NCBI RefSeq assembly: GCF_025822765.1 | Contig: NZ_JACKUK010000042.1 | Location: 115,769-179,768, forward strand | Reading direction: 5' to 3' | Source of the DNA: Mycobacterium barrassiae | GTDB lineage: Bacteria > Actinomycetota > Actinomycetes > Mycobacteriales > Mycobacteriaceae | Length of the DNA: 64,000 nucleotides | In this document: in pieces, positions 57,463-64,000 of the stretch | Layout of the letters: every line of letters starts with the position of its first letter | How positions within the stretch are numbered: the stretch's first letter is position 1 | Position numbers and translations under genes: made by a program | Notes under the pieces: generated by a model | Told to the model about the DNA's origin: nothing | Databases searched by the model: none | Seen by the model: only the letters and a program-made list of their open reading frames with translations

Positions 57463-58446
57463 TCACCGACCGGCCTTGGCCCACTGTGGATCGCTGGGCA
57501 GCGGCCCGTTCTTCAGTGCGTCGGCGATCGCGTCGCGGTAACCGGTGGCACCGCGAGGCGGCGGTCCGATCACGGTGTCGATGTCGTGCTCGTTGCGCAC
57601 CGCGTCGACCTCCAACGATTCGATCAGCGGCCGGGCGAGACCTGGGGGCATCGGCGTGACGAGACCGATCCACAGGCTGGCGATCGTCGGCGTCAGAAAT
57701 GGGATCGCGACGATCAGCCGCCTGCGCAGGCCGGCCACCTGCGCGTAGACCTGCATCGCGTCGCCGTATTCGAGCACGTCGGGGCCGCCGATGTCCCAGG
57801 TGCGCGACGCGGGCATCTCCGCCGTGGCGGCTTCGGCGAGGTAGTGCAGCACGTCGTGGATCGCGATCGGCTGGATCTTGTTGTGCACCCACTTCGGCGT
57901 CGTCATCGCAGGGAGCCGGTTGGTGAGGTGGCGCATCATCTCGAATGATGCTGAGCCGGAACCGATCACGATCCCCGCCTGCAGCACGACCGTCTCGATG
58001 CCGGAGTCCAGCAGGATCTCACCGACCGCGACCCGCGACCGCAGATGCGGCGACAACTCCACCCCCGACGGGTGCAGCCCACCGAGATACACCAGCCGTT
58101 TCACGCCCGCGCGGTTGGCCGCGGCGACGACGTTGCGGGCCGACTCCGCCTCCGCGGCGACGAAATCCGCCGAACTGCCCATCGAGTGCACCAGGTAGTA
58201 CACGACGTCGGTGCCCTCGAACGCCGCGCTCAGCGAATCGGGATCGGCGAGGTCGCCGCGGGCGACCTCGACGCCGTCACGCCACGGCACGTCCGCGAGT
58301 TTGTCGGGGTTGCGCGCCAATGCCCGCACCGAATAGCCGCGATCGAGCAGTCACGGCACCAACCGGCCACCGATGTAGCCGGTCGCGCCGGTCACCAGGC
58401 AACGGTTTCGGGCGGGGCTCCGGTCAGGGGTCCTGTCAGCCGACAT
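57463..58446 (-). pseudogene. NmrA-like NAD(P)-binding protein gene with an in-frame stop
   Basis: Reading from ATG 58446 gives MSADRTPDRSPARNRCLVTG, then the nucleotide-binding loop TGATGYIGGRLVP, then TGA (58353-58351), and then LLDRGYSVRALARNPDKL. The rest of the protein follows, including YYLVHSMGSS, LVYLGGLHP and VIGSGSASFEMMRHL, to the stop at 57463. The TGA stands where an Arg codon (CGA) is expected, so a single C-to-T change would restore a 327-residue protein. A restart at GTG 58329 would lack the cofactor loop. The protein would be an atypical SDR that oxidises or binds an unknown substrate. A sequencing error is possible. Confidence 0.82.
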
Positions 58447-58481
58447 TCACCCTTGATCGCCGTTCTGGGCGTCAGGCAAAC

Positions 58482-58919
58482 CTAGACCGGGCAACCAGGC
58501 GGCGGCGGGACGTCAAAGGTGGTGGGCGTTCCGGCAGGCAGGATGTAGTCCACCCACAGCACCACCGGAACGGTGCCGAGGTTGCGGCCGTTGTGCGGAT
58601 GGTCGGGCCCACTGCCCTCGGTGACCGCAGCTCCCGTCGGGTCGACGATCTCCGTGCAGTCGGGCATGGTGCGGGTCAGCGTGCCTTCGCGGACGACGCC
58701 GAACGTCCGTCCTTCGTGGTAGTGCCAGCCCGTGCTGCCGCCGGGCTGGATCGTGATCCTCTTGGTGATGTAGTCGATGCCGTCGACGGTGGACTGATTG
58801 ATGACCACCGCGTCGACGTTGACCGGCGGGGTCGCGACCGCGCTGGTGGGTGCCAGCACGGCCGAGGCGGCGGTCAGGGCGACGGGCAGGACGGGTGCGA
58901 ACCAGCGAACAAGTTTCAT
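58482..58919 (-). CDS. Secreted cupin-domain protein
   Basis: A 145-residue protein with a signal peptide (MKLVRWFAPVLPVALTAASAVLA, cleavage near AVATPP). The mature part is a cupin barrel: ITIQPGGSTGWHYHEGRTFGVVREGTLT carries the H-x-H and E metal ligands, and HPHNGRNLG the last His. It likely binds a metal and a small ligand outside the membrane, with unknown enzymology. It is preceded by a gap to purM, which is divergent. Confidence 0.82.
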   Translation of the reverse strand: MKLVRWFAPVLPVALTAASAVLAPTSAVATPPVNVDAVVINQSTVDGIDYITKRITIQPGGSTGWHYHEGRTFGVVREGTLTRTMPDCTEIVDPTGAAVTEGSGPDHPHNGRNLGTVPVVLWVDYILPAGTPTTFDVPPPPGCPV

Positions 58920-59013
58920 GGTCGGTCACGTTCCCATACCTGGCAGGCCCTTGGCGAGTGATCGGACTCAATACGATCCGGGAGGAGCGATTACCTCACG
59001 CCGCGTTCACCGG

Positions 59014-59019
59014 TAGCCT
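59014..59019 (+). promoter_or_regulatory. Predicted -10 box for leaderless purM
   Basis: TAGCCT matches TANNNT and ends 8 nt before the purM ATG with no Shine-Dalgarno sequence between. Confidence 0.4.
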
Positions 59020-59027
59020 TGTGCCCG

Positions 59028-60098
59028 ATGACCGAACGCGCCGAACCTTCCGGCATCTCCTACGCCTCGGCCGGGGTCGACATCGAAGCCGGAGACCGTG
59101 CCGTCGAACTCCTGAAGCCGCTGGCCAAGAAGGCCACCCGTCCCGAAGTGCGGGGAGGTCTCGGCGGATTCGCCGGGCTGTTCGCGCTGCGCAGCTACCG
59201 GGAACCGGTGCTGGCGTCCTCGACCGACGGCGTCGGCACGAAACTGGCCGTCGCCCAGGCGATGGACAAGCACGACACCGTCGGCATCGACCTCGTCGCG
59301 ATGGTCGTCGACGACCTGGTGGTGTGCGGTGCCGAACCGCTGTTCCTGCAGGACTACATCGCCGTGGGGCGCACCGTGCCCGAGCGGATCTCCGAGCTGG
59401 TGGCGGGTATCGCCAACGGGTGCGTGATGGCCGGCTGTGCGCTGTTGGGCGGGGAGACCGCCGAGCACCCCGGCCTGATGGCGCCCGATCACTACGACAT
59501 CTCGGCCACCGGGGTCGGCGTCGTGGAAGCCGACGACGTGCTCGGTCCGGACCGGGTGAAGCCCGGTGACGTGCTCATCGGAATGGCCTCGACGGGTCTG
59601 CACTCCAACGGATACTCGCTGGCCCGCAAGGTGCTGCTGGAGATCGACCGGATGAACCTCGCCGGCCACGTCGAGGAGTTCGGCCGCACCCTCGGCGAAG
59701 AGCTGCTCGAGCCCACCCGTATCTACGCCAAGGACTGCCTGGCGTTGATCGCCGAAACCCAGGTCCGCACCTTCTGCCACGTCACCGGCGGTGGTTTGGC
59801 GGGCAATCTCGAGCGGGTCGTCCCGCCCGGCCTGACTGCCGAAATCGACCGTGGAACCTGGACCCCTGCGCCGGTGTTCGCGATGATCGCGCAGCGTGGC
59901 CGTGTCGAGCGCGCCGAGATGGAGAAGACCTTCAACCTAGGTGTCGGAATGGTCGCCGTCGTCGCACCGGAGGACACCGATCGCGCACTGGCCGTCCTCA
60001 CGGCACGTCATCTGGACTGCTGGACCCTGGGGACCGTCACCAAGGGCGGTAAGGACAGCCCACGAGCCAAACTCGTGGGCCAGCACCCGCGCTTCTAG
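59028..60098 (+). CDS. purM: AIR synthetase
   Basis: A 356-residue phosphoribosylformylglycinamidine cyclo-ligase (purine step 5, FGAM to AIR). Conserved stretches are SYASAGVDIEAG at the N-terminus, STDGVGTKLAVA near residue 66, GGETAEHPGLM near residue 143 and HVTGGGLAGNLERVVP near residue 251. ATG 59028 is the start. DUF3073 converges after 3 nt. Confidence 0.96.
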   Translation: MTERAEPSGISYASAGVDIEAGDRAVELLKPLAKKATRPEVRGGLGGFAGLFALRSYREPVLASSTDGVGTKLAVAQAMDKHDTVGIDLVAMVVDDLVVCGAEPLFLQDYIAVGRTVPERISELVAGIANGCVMAGCALLGGETAEHPGLMAPDHYDISATGVGVVEADDVLGPDRVKPGDVLIGMASTGLHSNGYSLARKVLLEIDRMNLAGHVEEFGRTLGEELLEPTRIYAKDCLALIAETQVRTFCHVTGGGLAGNLERVVPPGLTAEIDRGTWTPAPVFAMIAQRGRVERAEMEKTFNLGVGMVAVVAPEDTDRALAVLTARHLDCWTLGTVTKGGKDSPRAKLVGQHPRF

Positions 60099-60101
60099 GG
60101 G

Positions 60102-60278
60102 TTAACGACGCCAGTCGTCGTCGTCGGCCAGGTCGTCGTCGGCCAACCTGTCGGTGCCGTTGAGACCGTCAGCGCCCGCCAGTTCGCGCTGAAGCCGCTC
60201 GAAATCGGTCTGCGGTGAGCTGTACTTGAGCTCACGCGCAACCTTGGTCTGCTTTGCCTTTGCCCGGCCGCGGCCCAT
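60102..60278 (-). CDS. DUF3073 small basic/acidic protein (Rv0810c type)
   Basis: A 58-residue protein: a basic N-terminus MGRGRAKAKQTKVARELKYSS, a short QTDFERLQREL helix, and an aspartate-rich tail. DUF3073 proteins are conserved next to purM in actinobacteria; function unknown. ATG 60278 is preceded immediately by the palindrome GGGGGTACCCCC (60280-60291), which could hide the ribosome-binding site. Confidence 0.85.
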   Translation of the reverse strand: MGRGRAKAKQTKVARELKYSSPQTDFERLQRELAGADGLNGTDRLADDDLADDDDWRR

Positions 60279-60279
60279 T

Positions 60280-60291
60280 GGGGGTACCCCC
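60280..60291 (-). promoter_or_regulatory. Palindrome abutting the DUF3073 start codon
   Basis: GGGGGTACCCCC is a perfect 12-bp palindrome one nt upstream of the DUF3073 ATG. In RNA it can only form a tight stem or an intermolecular duplex, and it overlaps the expected ribosome-binding position. Its significance is unclear. Confidence 0.3.
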
Positions 60292-60385
60292 TCGCGCAAT
60301 AACGGAGCGGCCCAAATTTCAGGCGGCTCCGATCTGAGTGTCATTTATCGTCCTGCCAACACTTTACCGTGCCTCGGGGCGGCGT

Positions 60386-60417
60386 GCTGGCAGGCCCGTC
60401 CCGGAGGGCCCGCTAGC
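60386..60417. terminator. Hairpin downstream of ygfZ
   Basis: GCTGGCAGGCCC (60386-60397) and GGGCCCGCTAGC (60406-60417) pair at 10 of 12 positions with an 8-nt loop. It lies 25 nt beyond the ygfZ stop (read leftward). No T-run follows. Confidence 0.4.
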
Positions 60418-60442
60418 CCGGAGCCCGGCGGGATGTCGCGTC

Positions 60443-61516
60443 CTAGCGCGCGCCGCCGCGCAGCCGCTCCACCGCGAGGCGTCCGGCGCCCGTGGCGTCG
60501 GGTGGTGGCATCGAGTCGACGTCGATCACGGCGGCCACCGCCGATTCCCCGCCGGTGGTCAGTTCGGTGTCCGCGGGCAGGCCCCGCTTGAGCAGCGCCA
60601 GCGCGATCGGCCCCTCGTCGACGTGGTCGATGACGGTACCGAGACGACCGACGGCGCGTCCGCCCGCCAGTACGGGATCACCGGTCGCGGGCCGATCCAC
60701 CGACCCGTCGAGATGCAGAAGAACCAGCATGCGCGGTGGTTTGCCCAGGTTATGGACGCGCGCGACGGTCTCCTGGCCGCGATAGCAGCCCTTGTCCAGG
60801 TGCACGGCGGGGCCGATCCAGCCGACCTCGTGCGGGATCGTGCGCTCGTCTGTGTCGACCCCGAGCCGGGGCCGCAACCTGCTCACCCGGTGCGCCTCGT
60901 AGGCCCAGATGCCGGCCGGGCGTACGCCGGCCGCGGTGAGGCGATCGCGCCACGAGGCGAGCTGATCGCGGGGAACGACCAGGTCGAACTCGACATCGGG
61001 ACCGCTCATCCTGCGTACGAAGCCACCGTCGGGAAGCGGGACGGCGGTCAGTTCAGCCGGTGGCGAAGCAACCCCGAACGCCTCACGCACGGATGGGTCG
61101 AGCAGTCTCGGGCCGAGCAGCGATACGACCGCCAGATCGACGGGTTCGACCACCACGTCCGCCCAGAACACCATCTTGCGCAGATATGCCAGCAGCGGTT
61201 CCCCGCGCGCGGCTTCCGTGTCGAGATACGTGACGTTGTCAAGGTGCGTCTCGATCCAGTGATCTTCCACACGACCCTGGCCGTCGAGGCTCAGATTCTC
61301 GGTCACGGCGCCGTCGGGAAGGTCGCTCACGTGCTGGCTGGAGATGCTGTGCAGCCAGGTGTTGCGCTCACCGCCGGTAAGAGAGATCACGGCTCGATGC
61401 GAACGGTCCACCATGACGGCGCCACCGGCTGCTGCGCGCTGTTCTCCCAGCGGATCGCCGTGATGCCAGACCGCGCCGGCGTCGGGTCCGGTATCGGGGG
61501 CGGGCACTGCTGACAT
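60443..61516 (-). CDS. ygfZ: YgfZ/GcvT-family folate-binding protein
   Basis: A 357-residue protein of the tetrahydrofolate-binding GcvT fold that supports iron-sulfur enzyme repair. The signature LDKGCYRGQETVARVHNLGKP near residue 242 contains the essential KGCYxGQE cysteine motif. The N-terminal half has the barrel strands (VISLTGGERNTWLHSISSQ). It is divergent from pabC, 32 nt away. A paralogue of this protein lies next to pabC in M. tuberculosis as well. Confidence 0.87.
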   Translation of the reverse strand: MSAVPAPDTGPDAGAVWHHGDPLGEQRAAAGGAVMVDRSHRAVISLTGGERNTWLHSISSQHVSDLPDGAVTENLSLDGQGRVEDHWIETHLDNVTYLDTEAARGEPLLAYLRKMVFWADVVVEPVDLAVVSLLGPRLLDPSVREAFGVASPPAELTAVPLPDGGFVRRMSGPDVEFDLVVPRDQLASWRDRLTAAGVRPAGIWAYEAHRVSRLRPRLGVDTDERTIPHEVGWIGPAVHLDKGCYRGQETVARVHNLGKPPRMLVLLHLDGSVDRPATGDPVLAGGRAVGRLGTVIDHVDEGPIALALLKRGLPADTELTTGGESAVAAVIDVDSMPPPDATGAGRLAVERLRGGAR

Positions 61517-61548
61517 GCCTCAACTCTACGGCGCTACGCTTCTTGCCC

Positions 61549-62439
61549 ATGGTGAGTCGGGCCGGGGGCCAAAACGGTGTGGTGGTCACGCTCGACGGTG
61601 AACTCCACGATCCGGCGGTTCCCCTGCTGTACGCGGACGACCTTGCCGCCGTCCGCGGCGACGGCATCTTCGAGACACTGCTGATTCGCGAGGCGCGGCC
61701 GTGTCTGCTGGAAGCCCATCTGGACCGGCTGACGCAGTCGGCTTCGATGATGGACCTCCCCGCACCGGATCTGCCCCGGTGGCGTGCGGCCATCGGGGTG
61801 GCGGTCGACCGCTGGTGCGCCGACGGCGGGGGAGAGGGCGTTCTGCGCCTGGTGTACAGCCGGGGCCGCGAGAGCGGTTCACCGCCGACAGCGTTCGCGA
61901 CGATCGGCGCGGTGCCTGCCAGGGTGGCCGACGCGCGCAGGGCTGGGGTCGCCGCGGTGACACTGGCCCGCGGGCTGTCGGCCGAAGGCACCACCGAGAT
62001 GCCGTGGCTCCTCGCGGGTGCCAAGACGCTGTCCTACGCGGTGAACATGGCCGCGCTGCGGCATGCGGACCGCCAAGGGGCCGGCGACGTGATCTTCGTC
62101 GGCTCCGACGGTCTGATCTTGGAAGGGCCGCGTTCGACAGTGGTGATCGCCACCGAGGTCGACGGCGCCCCAACGTTGTTGACGCCACCGCCGTGGTATC
62201 CGATCCTGCGCGGAACCACGCAACAGGCGCTGTTCGAAGTGGCGCGCAACAACGGCTACAAGTGCGACTATCAAGCGCTGCGACCCGCTGATTTGTTTGC
62301 GGCACAAGGGGTTTGGCTTGTGTCGAGTATCACACTCGCGGCACGGGTGCACACCTTGGACGGGAAGCCGTTGCAAAAGTCGCCGTCGGCGGCGAGCATC
62401 GCCGAACTCGTCGACGCCGCGATCGTCAGCGATCGCTGA
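61549..62439 (+). CDS. pabC: Aminodeoxychorismate lyase
   Basis: A 296-residue fold-type IV PLP enzyme converting 4-amino-4-deoxychorismate to p-aminobenzoate and pyruvate, for folate synthesis. The catalytic lysine is in LLAGAKTLSYAVNMAAL near residue 160, and the PLP phosphate-binding IFVGSDGLILEGPRSTVV and ILRGTTQQAL follow in order. ATG 61549 was taken; TTG 61543 and GTG 61552 are alternatives. Divergent from ygfZ. Confidence 0.92.
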   Translation: MVSRAGGQNGVVVTLDGELHDPAVPLLYADDLAAVRGDGIFETLLIREARPCLLEAHLDRLTQSASMMDLPAPDLPRWRAAIGVAVDRWCADGGGEGVLRLVYSRGRESGSPPTAFATIGAVPARVADARRAGVAAVTLARGLSAEGTTEMPWLLAGAKTLSYAVNMAALRHADRQGAGDVIFVGSDGLILEGPRSTVVIATEVDGAPTLLTPPPWYPILRGTTQQALFEVARNNGYKCDYQALRPADLFAAQGVWLVSSITLAARVHTLDGKPLQKSPSAASIAELVDAAIVSDR

Positions 62440-62524
62440 GCGCTGAACCGGCGAAAATTGGTTGTCGCCTTCTTGGTGCGCGGGTAGCGTCGCTTGTACA
62501 CAGGGAAGGAGGTGGTCCGACAAA

Positions 62525-62563
62525 TTGATTGACTTATGGACTTGTGAGGTGGCTGCGAGCTAG
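62525..62563 (+). CDS. Candidate 12-residue leader peptide
   Basis: TTG 62525 starts LIDLWTCEVAAS and stops at TAG 62561-62563. AGGAGG is 12 nt upstream, a little far but within a strong, extended complement to the 16S 3' end. It contains one Trp and one Cys codon. A GTG at 62544 opens a second overlapping frame (VRWLRASSARG). Only comparison with other species could show which is translated. Confidence 0.4.
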   Translation: MIDLWTCEVAAS

Positions 62564-62625
62564 CAGCGCCAGGGGTTGAGCTGACGCTTCGAACTGTGCG
62601 CGCCGGCGAATTCCCCGCAGTCACC

Positions 62626-62679
62626 CGGCCCCCGAGCCTCTTGGTTTTGTCCGACCAGATACACCCGGCTCGGGGGCCG
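62626..62679 (+). terminator. Strong hairpin before the lipoprotein gene
   Basis: Perfect 13-bp arms CGGCCCCCGAGCC (62626-62638) and GGCTCGGGGGCCG (62667-62679) with a 28-nt loop. It lies 78 nt before the lipoprotein start. A terminator or attenuator is likely; only a weak T-tract follows. Confidence 0.6.
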
Positions 62680-62756
62680 CTTCATGTCTGGGGATGTCTG
62701 GGTCCCTCTCGCGTTAGCTGTGGCGCATACCCGAAGGAATGCGCGATGATCCGGCT

Positions 62757-63608
62757 ATGGGGAATGCGTGGCGGCGTGCAGCGATGACCGCCATTGCCTT
62801 CGCGGTTACCTTTGCGACGGCGTGCGCGCCGATCGTCGCCAACGACGCGGCTGCGCCGCAGAACTGCAACAAGCAATCGCTGGCGACGTTGTATCCGGGC
62901 ATCTTCACCATCGGCACCGACCAACCCGCCTACCCGCCCTGGTACATGGGTGACGATCCGACCAACGGCGAGGGTTTCGAGAGTGCGCTCGCCTACACCG
63001 TCGCCGACCACCTCGGCTACAGCCGCGAGGAGGTGCGCTGGGTGCGCGTGCCGTTCAACGGTGCGCTGGAGCCGGGCCCGAAGACGTTCGACGCCAACCT
63101 TTCTCAGTTCTCGATCACGGATCAGCGCAAGGCCGCCGTCGACTTCTCCTCCCCGTACTTCGACGTCACGCAGGTCGTCGTCACGACGAAGACGTCTCCG
63201 GCGGCACGGGTGCGAAGCATGGTCGATCTCAAGAACGCGCAACTCGGAGTGCAGGTCGGCACGACCAGTCACACCGCGGCGATCGAGATCGTGGGCGAGG
63301 ATCCCATCGAGGTGTACAGGACCACCGCCGACGCGAAGGTGGCGTTGACCACAGGTGAGGTCGAAGCGTTGGTCGCAGACCTGCCGACGGCGTTCGCGGT
63401 GGCCGGCGAGTTGCGCGGCGGGATGATCGTCGGGCAGCTGCCCGTCCGTTCGGAGGAGGTCGAGCAGTTCGGGATCGTGCTGGACAAGAACAGCCCGCTG
63501 ACCCGCTGTGTGTCGGCGGTCGTCGACGCGTTGCGTGCGGACGGGACGCTGGCGCGCCTGGAACGTGAATGGCTGGCCGACGCCGGTGAGGCGCGGGTGC
63601 TGAACTAG
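62757..63608 (+). CDS. Extracellular solute-binding protein, family 3 (lipoprotein-like)
   Basis: A 283-residue periplasmic-binding-type protein. The signal region RRAAMTAIAFAVTFATAC ends at a cysteine that would be lipidated if the slightly unusual FATAC is a true lipobox. The domain then reads PGIFTIGTDQPAYPPWYMGD, EGFESALAYTVADHLGY, LSQFSITDQRKAAVDFSSPYF and LGVQVGTTSHTAAIEIVG, the polar amino-acid binding fold (SBP_bac_3). It would deliver an amino acid to an ABC transporter not encoded in this window. ATG 62739 and ATG 62784 are alternative starts. Confidence 0.85.
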   Translation: MGNAWRRAAMTAIAFAVTFATACAPIVANDAAAPQNCNKQSLATLYPGIFTIGTDQPAYPPWYMGDDPTNGEGFESALAYTVADHLGYSREEVRWVRVPFNGALEPGPKTFDANLSQFSITDQRKAAVDFSSPYFDVTQVVVTTKTSPAARVRSMVDLKNAQLGVQVGTTSHTAAIEIVGEDPIEVYRTTADAKVALTTGEVEALVADLPTAFAVAGELRGGMIVGQLPVRSEEVEQFGIVLDKNSPLTRCVSAVVDALRADGTLARLEREWLADAGEARVLN

Positions 63609-63877
63609 CCCGCGGGTCCTGGCGCCAGCGACGCGCAGGACTGCATGGCCTGCTGCCAGGTGTTGGCGTCCACTCCGGGTGGCGGACCCCCGCCGGGGCC
63701 GGGTGCTGCGGGCACCCCGTGGTCACTCAGGCACTGCGCCAACGAGCCGTGGCCCGTCGGCGCATCGGTTTCAGCGGTCGTTTCAGCGGTGCTGGGCTTT
63801 TCGGCGGGGGGCTGCGACGAACACCCGGCCAGAATTCCCGCCGTGGCGACGCCCGCGGCCAACCATGACAGGCGCAC
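63605..63877 (-). CDS. Small lipoprotein, unknown function
   Basis: A 90-residue protein with signal VRLSWLAAGVATAGILAGC; the LAGC lipobox predicts lipidation. The mature part has a Pro/Gly-rich stretch and two cysteines (QCLSDHG, MQSCASLAPG). It converges on the solute-binding protein, sharing the CTAG at 63605-63608. The GTG start lies only 22 nt from the IS481-like element, so its original promoter may have been cut off. No family recognised. Confidence 0.72.
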   Translation of the reverse strand: MRLSWLAAGVATAGILAGCSSQPPAEKPSTAETTAETDAPTGHGSLAQCLSDHGVPAAPGPGGGPPPGVDANTWQQAMQSCASLAPGPAG

Positions 63878-63899
63878 TAGCTGTAGCTCTTTGACAGGT

Positions 63900-64000
63900 T
63901 GTGAACGGCGTGGTGAGCGCGAATAGGTGAGGACCTCCGGTATCGGTGTGGTTACCACACGCACATCGATTACCGAGAGGTCCTCATGGTCCACGCTAAT
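63900..64000 (+). mobile_element. IS481-like element, left end (truncated by window)
   Basis: From about TGTGAACGG at 63900 to the window end. It has a long inverted structure (GAGGACCTC-CGGTA at 63929-63942 with TACCG-A-GAGGTCCTC at 63971-63985, enclosing GTGTGGTTACCACAC at 63946-63960) directly before a transposase start. The element start is approximate because its right end and target duplication lie outside. Confidence 0.55.
63986..64000 (+). CDS. Transposase, IS481 family (first five codons)
   Basis: ATG at 63986 begins MVHAN, matching the usual N-terminus of IS481-type transposases (MVHAN followed by RLTP or similar). The window ends here, so identity rests on these residues and the inverted structure upstream. 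Confidence 0.5.

Larger units (their letters stand above)
62507..62680 (+). ncRNA. Candidate leader/attenuator RNA
   Basis: In the 317-nt gap after pabC, a strong Shine-Dalgarno (AAGGAGGTG, 62506-62514) precedes a 12-codon open frame, then a short hairpin over its stop codon, then a 13-bp terminator-like hairpin at 62626-62679. This arrangement is that of a leader peptide with attenuation, or of a short RNA of about 170 nt, ahead of the solute-binding lipoprotein gene. I cannot name the family. Confidence 0.45.

Noticed and set aside
58351-58353. TGA as selenocysteine
   Set aside because: The position corresponds to an ordinary Arg in the family, not to a Cys, and no selenocysteine insertion hairpin was seen.

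Overview
The window is high-GC actinobacterial chromosome, almost certainly from a fast-growing Mycobacterium (Mycolicibacterium). Gene content and order follow the block known in M. tuberculosis as roughly Rv0761c to Rv0812: adhB, ferredoxin, cyp51, cyp123, aldA, purD, relZ-type gene, purB, cyp126, purC, ptrB, purSQ, encapsulin/DyP, pepC, purL, purF, purM, pabC. Other mycobacterial signs are five P450s, many GTG starts, start-stop overlaps, an Mce-family gene and an F420-type PPOX protein. No rRNA, tRNA or CRISPR array was seen. Synteny statements rest on memory of the M. tuberculosis map, not on a search.

Region 1 (1-11.6 kb) is a divergent oxidative gene set. A TetR gene leads a leftward operon (cyp123, SDR, cyp51, 3Fe-4S ferredoxin, NTF2-like protein, adhB, OYE-type flavoenzyme). 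A rightward operon holds aldA, an SDR, a 3-hydroxyisobutyrate-dehydrogenase-like gene, a carboxymuconolactone-decarboxylase-like gene and an unknown 411-residue protein. Two matching GGACA-NN-TGTCC palindromes sit at the start codon of the TetR gene and just upstream of aldA.

Region 2 (11.5-26.7 kb) has a CYP125-like P450 with its own TetR gene and a long palindrome, purD, an exported esterase, another TetR gene, an SDR, an amino-acid permease, the bifunctional RNase HII/(p)ppGpp synthetase gene relZ back to back with purB, cyp126, a SLAC1/TehA-type transporter, a DUF559 nuclease-like gene bracketed by two 53-bp inverted repeats, a membrane protein and purC.

Region 3 (26.7-40 kb) has an intact oligopeptidase B, DoxX plus TetR with paired operators, a glutathione-peroxidase-like protein, a DUF2334 protein, an FAD dehydrogenase, purS-purQ, an encapsulin with its DyP peroxidase cargo, and a frameshifted M18 aminopeptidase gene (pepC).

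Region 4 (40-50.3 kb) is a tightly coupled chain of antiporter, purL, membrane alpha/beta-hydrolase, CAAX-type protease and SDR, followed by a permease-like protein, an F420/PPOX protein, an orphan mceA-type gene and an SCP-like gene before purF.

Region 5 (50.3-64 kb) holds purF, a quinone-reductase-like gene, then a FadE / APH-type kinase / SDR / TetR / SDR operon. The FadE-kinase pair resembles the ACAD10/11 and Lva systems that remove 4-hydroxy groups through phosphorylation. After it come an NmrA-type gene broken by an in-frame TGA, a secreted cupin protein, purM, DUF3073, ygfZ, pabC, a candidate leader-peptide/attenuator RNA, a solute-binding lipoprotein, a small lipoprotein, and the left end of an IS481-like element.

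The eight purine genes (purD, B, C, S, Q, L, F, M) are scattered. Five unit starts (purD, purB, purC, purS, purM) show a TANNNT -10 box only 6-8 nt before the start codon, suggesting leaderless mRNAs. Eight convergent gene pairs overlap at their 3' ends, and four of them share the same CTAG as both stop codons.
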